Assembly (NCBI GenBank): GCA_030621945.1
Contig: JAUXGS010000072.1
Coordinates: 1-5,711 of the forward strand
Length of the DNA stretch: 5,711 nt
Source: Methanosarcinales archaeon
Lineage (GTDB): Archaea; Halobacteriota; Syntropharchaeia; Alkanophagales; Methanospirareceae
Reading direction: 5' to 3'
Positions 1 to 5,285 of this stretch are shown here, piece after piece. Numbering within the stretch: position 1 is the stretch's first letter; each line of letters opens with the position of its first letter. The translations under genes and the position numbers were made by a program. The notes under the pieces are model-generated. The model made no database searches. It saw only the letters and a program-made list of their open reading frames with translations, and was not told the origin of the DNA.

Positions 1-2
1 GC

Positions 3-668
3 ACAAAGGATTCGCTCCTTATTATAGAGACAATATCTCTGTTGTTTATCCAGCTATTTCGTTGCATATCTCTATCAAATTTCAAATGCTTTTTTCGTAA
101 AAAACCAAAATCTATGTCCATCTTTATTGAAATTTACATTCTTGTTTGGTTTATAATTTTATTGTCCTTACTCTTTTATAATCCACTTTTTTTAGTCAAA
201 CCGATAAAAATTTTAAAATGGATTTTTCCTCTCAGTTATATAATTGTGGGTTACAGAATCCTAGATATATTCTCTGCCAATCTAGGTGTTATATTAATAG
301 ATAGATTAAAAAATGGAAAAATTCGTTCTCTGAATAGGTCACTTATAATACTTTGGATTAACTATCTGGAGCTTATTGTCGGATTCGCTATATTGTATTT
401 GACAACTGGCTCAATAGGATACGCTGATTGTAGTAATATCATCACGAATCCTTGTGAAGCGCTCTGTTTTTCCGCTGTAACAATAACATCTCTTGGGTAC
501 AGCAATACGGTTCCCATATCGATCAGTGGCATGAGACTTATGGCCTTAGAACCAATACTCGGATTAATTATCCTTATTCTCGTACTTGGAGCATTTTTTA
601 CTTTTCACGGTGGCCGAGAAAATAAAATGGTAAGAAGAAGGAGGCAAGTTGAAAAACCGCAGCTATGA
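3..668 (+). CDS. Ion-channel-like membrane protein (Ion_trans_2-type pore), 5' end outside window
   Basis: The reading frame is open from the left edge to the TGA at 666-668. The first in-window start is a TTG at 42 with no ribosome binding site before it, so the true start probably lies upstream. Counting from the TTG (208 residues), hydrophobic segments lie at about 27-52, 58-84, 100-122 and 167-188. Between the last two is a pore helix and filter-like loop, AVTITSLGYSNTVP (145-158). This resembles the filter region of two-TM potassium channels (T-x-G-Y-G), and the following segment MALEPILGLI also resembles the family's inner helix. The final filter glycine is replaced by Ser154, so ion selectivity is uncertain. 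The C-terminus ends in a short basic tail, KMVRRRRQ. A membrane-embedded channel or channel-derived sensor is the best guess. The gene is visibly more AT-rich than everything from 1509 onward, which could mean horizontal acquisition. Confidence 0.6.
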   Translation, partial: TKDSLLIIETISLLFIQLFRCISLSNFKCFFRKKPKSMSIFIEIYILVWFIILLSLLFYNPLFLVKPIKILKWIFPLSYIIVGYRILDIFSANLGVILIDRLKNGKIRSLNRSLIILWINYLELIVGFAILYLTTGSIGYADCSNIITNPCEALCFSAVTITSLGYSNTVPISISGMRLMALEPILGLIILILVLGAFFTFHGGRENKMVRRRRQVEKPQL

Positions 669-674
669 AAGCCA

Positions 675-741
675 TCTCAAATTTCAACGTCTCCACACTA
701 CCATTACAAAGGTAATAATGATTATTCTCACGTGTAAACCA
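675..741 (+). repeat. Diverged intergenic motif, copy A
   Basis: This copy starts TCTCAAATTTCAACGTCTCC and ends GTGTAAACCA (732-741). It matches a second copy about 511 bases downstream: the first 11 bases are identical, followed by ACGT, TCCACA and the terminal ten bases GTGTAAACCA, with 56 versus 54 bases between the two conserved ends. Copy A begins just after the channel stop codon and contains the palindrome AATAATGATTATT. The role is unknown. It could be a duplicated regulatory region, remnant ends of a small mobile element, or a dispersed genomic repeat. Confidence 0.5.
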
Positions 742-803
742 TTATTGGATGCCGTGAATCCTGAAGGGTGGATGACAGCATATAATGTGCACCAACACAT
801 ACC

Positions 804-860
804 CTTTTATATGTGCCGGTTCAAATAGATATTCTTCTAAAGAAGAAGGAGGTGAAAGCG
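804..860 (+). promoter_or_regulatory. TATA box, hairpin and strong Shine-Dalgarno before small ORF
   Basis: CTTTTATA at 804-811 fits the archaeal TATA consensus. A transcription start about 25 bases downstream would fall near 833. A perfect inverted repeat, TTCTTCT (832-838) and AGAAGAA (841-847), follows at once. It abuts the Shine-Dalgarno AAGGAGGTGA (846-855), which is fully complementary to the archaeal 16S tail and sits five bases before the ATG at 861. The spacing of all parts is what a functional leadered gene would show. Promoter activity itself is inferred. Confidence 0.5.
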
Positions 861-977
861 ATGAACAGAGAAGAAAAGATGGCGGAAGATGGAATAGGTA
901 AGCATGAAGTGGAAGAAATACACAAAGATATGCACTACCAGCTTTCGATTGAGCTGAACAAGTGGCGTTCGCATTAG
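861..977 (+). CDS. Possible 38-residue small protein, unrecognised
   Basis: The frame starts at ATG 861, five bases after a near-ideal Shine-Dalgarno, and stops at TAG 975-977. The peptide begins MNREEKMAEDG and ends IELNKWRSH. It is highly charged (Glu, Lys, His, Arg), has no signal peptide or membrane segment, and looks able to form a helix. I do not recognise a family. It may be a genuine small protein or the surviving N-terminus of a longer one, because frames downstream of the stop are not obviously continuous with it. The case for a gene rests on the promoter and ribosome binding site upstream rather than on homology. Confidence 0.4.
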   Translation: MNREEKMAEDGIGKHEVEEIHKDMHYQLSIELNKWRSH

Positions 978-1185
978 AACTAGAACATTTTACCCGAAAA
1001 CCAGCGACGCTAAGGCAATTCACCGTGTATTCGGATAAATAGATAGAAGCATTGGTTGCTATTTTCTACGATAGCATCTGACCTGCTTCACGGTGGATGG
1101 ATTGAAGATAGGATAAATAAAGTCTGATACTCTTGATTTAACTGAAACCACCAGCAGTAATGGAAAAAGTTCGTATCCTTCCCAC

Positions 1186-1250
1186 TCTCAAATTTCTACG
1201 TTTCCACAACACCAAACACCGGTGATGTGAAAATTCAGAAGTGTAAACCA
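1186..1250 (+). repeat. Diverged intergenic motif, copy B
   Basis: Second copy of the motif at 675-741. It begins TCTCAAATTTCTACGTTTCC and ends GTGTAAACCA at 1241-1250. It lacks the AT palindrome of copy A and has GGTGATGTGAAAATTC at that place. No convincing TATA box, Shine-Dalgarno and ORF unit follows it, unlike copy A, although a purine-rich stretch with AGAGGTGG lies about 75 bases downstream. Confidence 0.5.
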
Positions 1251-1483
1251 GTGTCACGATTTTTAAATCCTATTGCTAATAATATTCCGAGGGTAGATGG
1301 TCTACGAAAAGTTCAGGCAAGAGGTGGAACGGATACTAAAAGAGAAAGCGAAGCCGGTTACATAGAAAGAGAGAAAAGCGAGTTAAACGAAACTCAAGCA
1401 GAAAGCGAGCAACCGCTTAATAACCTTCCTCTGGTCTCTTTTCCCTTTTGCTACATGTAAGCAAACTTTTCTCGAATTATAAA

Positions 1484-1507
1484 AGTACGTCCTAAAACCC
1501 AATAAAA
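1484..1507 (-). terminator. T-rich transcription terminator after aIF2 beta
   Basis: Immediately after the aIF2 beta stop codon the minus strand reads ATTTTATTGGGTTTTAGG, followed by ACTTTTATAATTC. Several short T runs in a row without a strong hairpin are typical of archaeal intrinsic termination. The cluster has no further gene in this direction, so a terminator is expected here. Confidence 0.35.
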
Positions 1508-1508
1508 T

Positions 1509-1937
1509 TCAACTCTTTGTCTTTCCGCCCCTTCGCTTCATTATCGGACGAATAGCACCGCACGCATCGCATTTCAGCACTAAAACACGGTCCTGCTTCT
1601 CGAAGTGCGTATCCGGTTTCTTACATTCCCAGCAGATTACATATTCATCCATATATCTCTGAATTTGATGCTCGACCGCGTCCCGCGAAAATCTGCCCTG
1701 GTAAATCACTCTATCGCCAACTATCTTACCTGCGGTACCCAACTCGTTCAGCAAAAATTTCATTACATGCTCCCTTTCGCGGTTCATGTAGTCGCATATA
1801 ACGTCAAAATTGTCAAATATCGTAGTCTTTCCCTCTATAAACACTTTCAGTGCGGGTATAACGAAACGTGAGTCACTGGTCTTTGTACTCGGCATTTGTT
1901 TCAATGCTCTATCCAAAAGGTTAACGTATTCTTCCAT
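1509..1937 (-). CDS. Translation initiation factor aIF2 subunit beta
   Basis: 142 residues, a normal full length for the archaeal protein. aIF2 beta is part of the heterotrimeric aIF2 (alpha, beta, gamma) that carries initiator Met-tRNA to the small ribosomal subunit. Visible features are the N-terminal helix MEEYVNLLDRAL, the RFVIP motif near 24-28, and the alpha/beta core with FLLNELGTAGKIVGDRVIYQG (61-81 region). A C-terminal zinc ribbon has the pairs C102-x2-C105 and C123-x2-C126, in CWECKKPDT and LKCDACGAIRP. The ATG at 1937 is supported by the Shine-Dalgarno GAGGAGG (1954-1948), ten bases upstream. The gene lies 60 bases downstream of tRNA-Ser on the same strand and is last in the Sm/L37e/tRNA/aIF2 beta cluster. 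The tandem CTTACTTACTTAAA before it could include its own promoter. Confidence 0.96.
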   Translation of the reverse strand: MEEYVNLLDRALKQMPSTKTSDSRFVIPALKVFIEGKTTIFDNFDVICDYMNREREHVMKFLLNELGTAGKIVGDRVIYQGRFSRDAVEHQIQRYMDEYVICWECKKPDTHFEKQDRVLVLKCDACGAIRPIMKRRGGKTKS

Positions 1938-1997
1938 CTTAACTTTCCCTCCTCAGAAGTTTAAGTAAGTAAGTTGTGTCTTGCGCCTCTATGAGAA

Positions 1998-2083
1998 CGC
2001 CGAGGAAGGGATTTGAACCCTTGTGTCCCGCGAGGGACACCGGCTCTCAAGGCCGGCGCTTTAGTCCGCTTAGCTACCTCGGC
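1998..2083 (-). tRNA. tRNA-Ser (anticodon UGA)
   Basis: An 86-nt class II tRNA. The acceptor stem GCCGAGG / CCTCGGC (2083-2077 and 2005-1999) pairs perfectly over 7 bp, with discriminator G at 1998. The anticodon arm is CCGGC-CTTGAGA-GCCGG (2056-2040), giving anticodon TGA (2049-2047) that reads UCA. A long variable arm TGTCCC-TCGC-GGGACA marks a serine-type tRNA. The T arm is AAGGG-TTCAAAT-CCCTT. CCA is not encoded (GTT follows), so it must be added after transcription. There is no intron. It starts 28 bases after the L37e stop codon, so co-transcription with the upstream protein genes followed by RNase P processing is likely, although the AT-rich gap could hold a promoter. Confidence 0.97.
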
Positions 2084-2111
2084 CGCTGGCACTTTTTCAC
2101 TTTACTTTACT

Positions 2112-2279
2112 TTAAGGCTTTCTCTCCTTCCAGTTGTACTCTCTCATCTTACTCGATCTTCCAAACCCACATGCCACACAATACTTTGCATGTATGCTGT
2201 AGGCGACCTTGCCACATCGTCGGCACGCCATGTGCGACTTCTTTTGCCTTTTGCCCTGTGAAGCTGTTCCTTTTACCAT
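2112..2279 (-). CDS. rpl37e: Large-subunit ribosomal protein L37e (eL37)
   Basis: A 55-residue zinc-finger ribosomal protein. It starts [20 protein letters not shown], the GTASxGKR-type N-terminus of L37e, and ends [10 protein letters not shown]. Zinc ligands are C19-x2-C22 (CRRC) and C34-x2-C37 (CVAC, followed by GFGRSSK), so all four cysteines are present. The length is normal for an archaeal eL37. The start ATG at 2279-2277 lies inside the end of the Sm-like gene, whose TAA is at 2275-2273, giving a 7-base overlap in a different frame and probable translational coupling. The adjacency of an Sm-like gene and L37e is a well-known archaeal gene pair. A longer frame in this region (2379-2149) is only a shadow. 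Confidence 0.97.
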   Translation of the reverse strand: MVKGTASQGKRQKKSHMACRRCGKVAYSIHAKYCVACGFGRSSKMREYNWKERKP

Positions 2280-2578
2280 GTCCCCTTCTCTCCTGCCTCC
2301 TTGACTTTGCTCTTACTTGCATCTTCTCCTTTTTCTGTCTCTCTCTGCACGGTTGGCGAGATATATACCACGTTGTCACCCCTCATCAGAATTTCTCCAG
2401 TAAAGTTCTTCACGGCTGCATCGTTGCTCAACTCTTCTGCATCGCTTAACACTAAGTTCATGTGCAGGTCATATCCTTCCAATGTGCCTCTAAATTCTCT
2501 GCCCCCCCGGATTCTCACGATAACCGGGGATTTAAGCGATTTGTTTAATACGTCCAACGGCTTAGGCTTACTTACCAT
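2273..2578 (-). CDS. Sm-like archaeal RNA-binding protein (SmAP1/LSm)
   Basis: 101 residues from the ATG at 2578. SmAP1 forms heptameric rings that bind U-rich RNA in the cytoplasm, and is thought to act in RNA processing and turnover. The Sm1 motif is [16 protein letters not shown] (29-44) and Sm2 is [13 protein letters not shown] (63-75), with the RNA-contacting Asp-x-x-x-Asn and Arg-Gly-Asp residues present. After Sm2 there is a charged tail of about 25 residues ([11 protein letters not shown]...), longer than in the shortest archaeal homologues. Start choice: GTG 2587 and ATG 2584 are also possible. ATG 2578 is preferred because GTGAT (2587-2583) would pair with the 16S tail at suitable spacing, and because PLDVLN then sits close to the N-terminus as in Archaeoglobus Sm1. 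First gene of the minus-strand cluster. Confidence 0.95.
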   Translation of the reverse strand: MVSKPKPLDVLNKSLKSPVIVRIRGGREFRGTLEGYDLHMNLVLSDAEELSNDAAVKNFTGEILMRGDNVVYISPTVQRETEKGEDASKSKVKEAGEKGTW

Positions 2579-2726
2579 GTTCATCACACTCTCTTTATTC
2601 TTTACTTTTTACTGGGCTACTTGCTACCTGTATCTTTAATAGAATAATATATAACATAGCATATATCTTTATTTCCCTTCCCATCTTATTTATTTTAAAA
2701 GTATCTTTCGAGGAAGAACAGAACAA
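2579..2726. promoter_or_regulatory. Divergent promoter region between Sm-like/L37e and L15e
   Basis: An AT-rich gap with promoters expected on both strands. On the minus strand, TTATATATTA (2654-2645) is a good TATA candidate, placing a start near 2622 and a short leader before the Sm-like gene. On the plus strand, ATATATCTTTA (2661-2671) or TTTTAAAA (2693-2700) are candidates. The first leaves the purine-rich GAGGAAG (2710-2716) inside the leader of rpl15e as a Shine-Dalgarno, and the second would give an almost leaderless message. Two ATATAT palindromes (2647-2652, 2661-2666) flank the midpoint. Which box is used is not determinable from sequence alone. Confidence 0.5.
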
Positions 2727-3257
2727 ATGGCTAAGTCGTTTTATAGATATATTGGAGAGGCATGGAAGAGGCCGAAGGCATCATACGTAAGAGAGTTCAG
2801 GCAGTTACGATTAGAGGAATGGAGAAAAGAGCCAGCGGTTATAAGGTTAGAAAGACCCACGAGATTGGATAGGGCCCGTTCTTTAGGATATAAAGCGAAA
2901 CACGGCATCATCGTAGTGCGAGCAAAGGTAAGAAGAGGGGGGCGGAGGAAATCAAGACCAAAGCACGGAAGGAGATCAAAGCGGATGGGTGTGCATAAAA
3001 TAACACCTGGAAAGAGCTTGCAGCGAATCGCTGAGGAGCGAACGGCGAGAAAATATCCAAACATGGAGGTTCTTAATTCTTACTGGGTGGCAGAAGATGG
3101 AAAGAGGAAATGGTATGAAATAATCCTCGTTGAGCCTGCCAATCCTGAGATAAAATCAGATAAGACTTTGAATTGGATTTGCGGCCCTTCGCATAAACGA
3201 AGGGTTTTTAGAGGGAAGACCTCTGCGGGTCAAAAAGGAAAAGGTCTGATGCATTGA
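2727..3257 (+). CDS. rpl15e: Large-subunit ribosomal protein L15e (eL15), short C-terminus
   Basis: 176 residues of a basic, 23S-rRNA-binding ribosomal protein. Family signatures run the whole length: [13 protein letters not shown] at the start, [30 protein letters not shown] (31-60 region), [13 protein letters not shown] (68-80), [26 protein letters not shown] (96-121 region), WYEIILVEP, and [18 protein letters not shown] at the end. Homologues I know usually continue about 15-20 residues past this glycine-rich segment with a Lys/Arg-rich tail (KGKGAEK-like), which is absent here. The TGA at 3255-3257 overlaps the TTG start of the DUF763 gene. The ATG at 2727 follows GAGGAAG (2710-2716) at rather long spacing. 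The pairing with DUF763 in one transcript is seen here; any functional link is inference. Confidence 0.96.
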   Translation: MAKSFYRYIGEAWKRPKASYVREFRQLRLEEWRKEPAVIRLERPTRLDRARSLGYKAKHGIIVVRAKVRRGGRRKSRPKHGRRSKRMGVHKITPGKSLQRIAEERTARKYPNMEVLNSYWVAEDGKRKWYEIILVEPANPEIKSDKTLNWICGPSHKRRVFRGKTSAGQKGKGLMH

Positions 3258-4372
3258 AGAAGCAGGGCGTAGTAGACTTGCCACTTCACGGTGGAAAAGC
3301 ACCGTATTGGCTGCTGAAGCGAATGAAAAGCTTAGCTCATGCGATCTTCGAGGTGATAATAGACGAACATGGCGTTAATGGTGCGATAGAGAAATTGGCA
3401 GACCCACTTTGGTTTCAATCGCTATCCTGTGCATTGGCTTATGATTGGCATAGTAGCGGAACCACAACGGTAGTGTGTGGCGTTTTGAAATCGGTTATTG
3501 ATCCCGAAGAATTTGGCTTCGGAATTGCCGGTGGGAAGGGTAAAGCGTCGCGAAATACGTTATCTGATATAGACGCACTCGGTGAGAAGTTAAAGCTCAG
3601 CGATGGCAAGCTGGCGGAGCTGAAATACGCAAGCAGAATATCCGCAAAGGTGGATAACGCCTGCGTACAGGATGGCTATCAGCTCTATCACCATTCGATG
3701 TTCATCTCAGAGAAGGGGGAATGGGCGGTGATCCAGCAGGGAATGAACCCTATCGACCGGTATGCACGGCGATATCACTGGCTCTCATCATCAGTGAAGC
3801 GGTATGAAGAAGAACCGCATCAGGGGATTGTTGGTTGCCAGTGCGAGACTGTGCTGGATCTAACGTCAAAAGAGAGCAGGGGGTGCCGGGGAACGTCTGT
3901 TGACCTTGCACGAACAAATCCAAAAGAATTGGAACGGGTTTACAAAGAGCTGAGCGGTAGCAGCAACAAACGGATAATAAGCGATCAAAATCAAAGAACA
4001 CTCGCTGAATTCGATTTAATCCCCGCAGTCGAGTACAAAGGCAGAATCACTGAGTTAAATAGCGGAGATTTAAGATACCGATTGCCAAGAAGAGTGAACT
4101 GGGATGCGCTTCACGAGGCTTATGATAAGCAGCCGGAGAATTATGAGCAGTTTCTATGTATAAGGGGTGTGGGACCTGCAACCGTGCGTGCTTTAGCGCT
4201 TATATCTGACTTGATATACGGTGAGCCGCCGAGTTGGAGGGACCCGGTTAAGTACTCGTTCGCATTCGGCGGAAAAGACGGCGTTCCATATCCCGTAGAC
4301 AGGTGCACCATGGATGAAACTACCGAGATCTTACGCACTGCGCTGAAGGAAGCGAAATCGCGGAGTTACTGA
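3254..4372 (+). CDS. DUF763 family protein with C-terminal helix-hairpin-helix-like segment
   Basis: 372 residues, about full length for this uncharacterised archaeal/bacterial family. Strongly conserved blocks are visible: [13 protein letters not shown] (8-20), [15 protein letters not shown] (62-76), [10 protein letters not shown] (91-100), [17 protein letters not shown] (131-147), [10 protein letters not shown] (156-165), RRYHWLS (172-178) and EPH (187-189). These invariant His, Asp, Arg and Gln residues look like an enzyme active site, but the reaction is unknown. Near the C-terminus, [20 protein letters not shown] (300-319) resembles a helix-hairpin-helix DNA-binding motif, as in repair glycosylases and nucleases, so a nucleic-acid role is plausible. 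The start is TTG at 3254, overlapping the L15e stop as TTGA. AAGGT just upstream is a weak Shine-Dalgarno, and no other start codon is available in frame nearby. Probably translated by reinitiation after L15e. Confidence 0.9.
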   Translation: MKKQGVVDLPLHGGKAPYWLLKRMKSLAHAIFEVIIDEHGVNGAIEKLADPLWFQSLSCALAYDWHSSGTTTVVCGVLKSVIDPEEFGFGIAGGKGKASRNTLSDIDALGEKLKLSDGKLAELKYASRISAKVDNACVQDGYQLYHHSMFISEKGEWAVIQQGMNPIDRYARRYHWLSSSVKRYEEEPHQGIVGCQCETVLDLTSKESRGCRGTSVDLARTNPKELERVYKELSGSSNKRIISDQNQRTLAEFDLIPAVEYKGRITELNSGDLRYRLPRRVNWDALHEAYDKQPENYEQFLCIRGVGPATVRALALISDLIYGEPPSWRDPVKYSFAFGGKDGVPYPVDRCTMDETTEILRTALKEAKSRSY

Positions 4373-4429
4373 TTTATCGAAAGAACTGCCTTTTATAGCC
4401 ACTAAAAGTCCCATGGCGATTCGATAAAT
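4372..4429. repeat. Nested inverted repeat between DUF763 and thi4
   Basis: ATTTATCGAA (4372-4381) and TTCGATAAAT (4420-4429) are perfect 10-base inverted repeats starting at the DUF763 stop codon. Inside them CTTTTA (4390-4395) and TAAAAG (4403-4408) form a second, smaller inverted repeat. The inner part CTTTTATA (4390-4397) also fits an archaeal TATA box. It may be an operator, a terminator-like hairpin or a promoter element for thi4. ATGGCGAT occurs at 4413-4420 and again at 4441-4448. No TPP riboswitch core is seen. Confidence 0.45.
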
Positions 4430-4454
4430 GGAATAACGAAATGGCGATCATCAA

Positions 4455-4475
4455 AGCTATAAGTAATAAATAATC
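4455..4475 (+). promoter_or_regulatory. Candidate TATA region upstream of thi4
   Basis: An AT-rich stretch (GCTATAAGTAATAAATAATC) lies 20-40 bases before the thi4 ATG. A start about 25 bases downstream would give a very short or absent leader, consistent with the lack of a clear Shine-Dalgarno before ATG 4496. The TATA-like CTTTTATA at 4390-4397 is an alternative that would give a leader of about 75 bases. Confidence 0.3.
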
Positions 4476-4495
4476 AAAAGATCAAGAAGTGTCCT

Positions 4496-5281
4496 ATGGA
4501 ACCAATGGAATTTTCACACGCATCGGAGAGTCAGATTACGAGAGCGATAGTAGATGAATTTGCGAAAGAATTTGAGAACTACGTGGAGTCCGACGTAATT
4601 ATCGTAGGCGGCGGACCAGCAGGATTGATGGCGGGTAAGGAACTGGCATCCAGCGGTGTAAAAGTATTACTCATCGAACGGAACAATTACTTAGGCGGTG
4701 GGTTCTGGCTTGGTGGGTTCTTGATGAACAAGCTCACGGTGCGGGCACCGGCAGAGCGCATTCTCGATGAGCTTGATGTGCCTTATAAGGAGTATAGCGA
4801 GGGATTATACGTTTCTGATGGGCCGCACGCATGCTCGAAGTTAATTGCGGCGGCATGCGACGCAGGTGCGAAAATATTAAATATGGTAGCGCTTGATGAC
4901 GTGGTTCTGCATAACGAGAGAGTGAGAGGTGTAGTAATAAATTGGACCCCTGTTTCTGCACTTCCACGTGAAATAGCAGCTATTGATCCTGTATCATTGG
5001 AATCTAAACTCGTGATAGATGCTACGGGGCACGATGCCTCAGTCGTAAAGAAGCTTGAGGAACGAGGGCTGATTAAGGCCAAAGGCCAGGGCGCAATGTG
5101 GGTTGAACGGTCTGAGAACCTCGTGGTAGCGCAAACCTCCGAACTTTATCCCGGACTGATAGTTACCGGTATGGCGGTTGCTACTGCGTACGGACTACCA
5201 CGAATGGGACCTACTTTCGGCGCTATGTTAGTGTCAGGAAAAAAGGCCGCTGAACTTGCTGTTGAGAAGCTCAAGCTATGA
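4496..5281 (+). CDS. thi4: Thi4-type thiazole synthase (sulfide-dependent form likely)
   Basis: 261 residues, typical of archaeal Thi4, a flavin-fold enzyme that makes the thiazole moiety of thiamin from NAD, glycine and sulfur. The dinucleotide-binding motif is [15 protein letters not shown] (33-47), with the acidic residue E61 at the end of strand two. [14 protein letters not shown] (67-80), [12 protein letters not shown] (173-184) and [13 protein letters not shown] (233-245) are family signatures. In the loop [17 protein letters not shown] (149-165), A162 occupies the place of yeast Cys205 (CCMDP), the suicide sulfur donor, and of the histidine in the M. jannaschii enzyme (HVDP). The protein therefore cannot donate its own cysteine at this site and probably uses free sulfide catalytically, as shown for the M. 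jannaschii enzyme. The start ATG 4496 lacks a clear Shine-Dalgarno; ATG 4505 is an alternative. The next gene begins four bases after its stop. Confidence 0.95.
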   Translation: MEPMEFSHASESQITRAIVDEFAKEFENYVESDVIIVGGGPAGLMAGKELASSGVKVLLIERNNYLGGGFWLGGFLMNKLTVRAPAERILDELDVPYKEYSEGLYVSDGPHACSKLIAAACDAGAKILNMVALDDVVLHNERVRGVVINWTPVSALPREIAAIDPVSLESKLVIDATGHDASVVKKLEERGLIKAKGQGAMWVERSENLVVAQTSELYPGLIVTGMAVATAYGLPRMGPTFGAMLVSGKKAAELAVEKLKL

Positions 5282-5285
5282 GAGG

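Larger units (their letters stand above)
669..1508. other. Long intergenic stretch with no conventional gene
   Basis: About 840 bases separate the channel gene from the end of the aIF2 beta gene, which runs toward it. Supported contents are two copies of a diverged motif (675-741 and 1186-1250), a 13-base palindrome AATAATGATTATT (714-726), and a TATA box, hairpin and Shine-Dalgarno leading into a 38-codon frame (804-977). There is also a purine-rich patch with three AGAAA(A)GCGA repeats (1343-1409). Between 978 and 1185 I see nothing recognisable. Longer open frames here (minus 1023-742, plus 1227-1460) have unconvincing starts and low-complexity or improbable protein sequence. Confidence 0.6.

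Noticed and set aside
742..1023. Minus-strand open frame of 93 codons
   Set aside because: It lies antisense to the well-supported promoter, Shine-Dalgarno and small ORF, has no ribosome binding site of its own, and gives a Cys/Ser/Leu-rich sequence typical of a chance frame.
675..1250. CRISPR-like repeats
   Set aside because: Only two imperfect copies about 511 bases apart with no regular spacers and no cas genes.
1227..1460. Plus-strand open frame of 77 codons starting at GTG
   Set aside because: The GTG has GGTGAT directly against it (no spacing), the protein is low-complexity, and the frame begins inside repeat copy B. A real small gene is not excluded but is unsupported.
2149..2379. 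76-codon minus frame across the Sm/L37e junction
   Set aside because: It reads the L37e region in the wrong frame; the true frame (2279-2112) gives a complete four-cysteine L37e.
3231..3257. Programmed -1 frameshift fusing L15e to DUF763
   Set aside because: The DUF763 frame is open upstream and the A runs look suggestive, but no canonical slippery heptamer is in the right phase, and stop/start overlap with reinitiation explains the junction more simply.
604..3294. Ten-mer TTCACGGTGG at 604-613, 1087-1096 and 3285-3294
   Set aside because: Two of the three are inside coding sequence where they encode conserved or in-frame residues, and flanks do not match. Probably coincidence.
4441..4460. 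Box C/D small RNA on the minus strand (TGATGA in TTTGATGATCG)
   Set aside because: No box D (CTGA) or C'/D' pair at suitable distance, and no terminal stem.
4373..4495. TPP riboswitch before thi4
   Set aside because: The conserved TPP-aptamer core sequences are not present in this 123-base gap.
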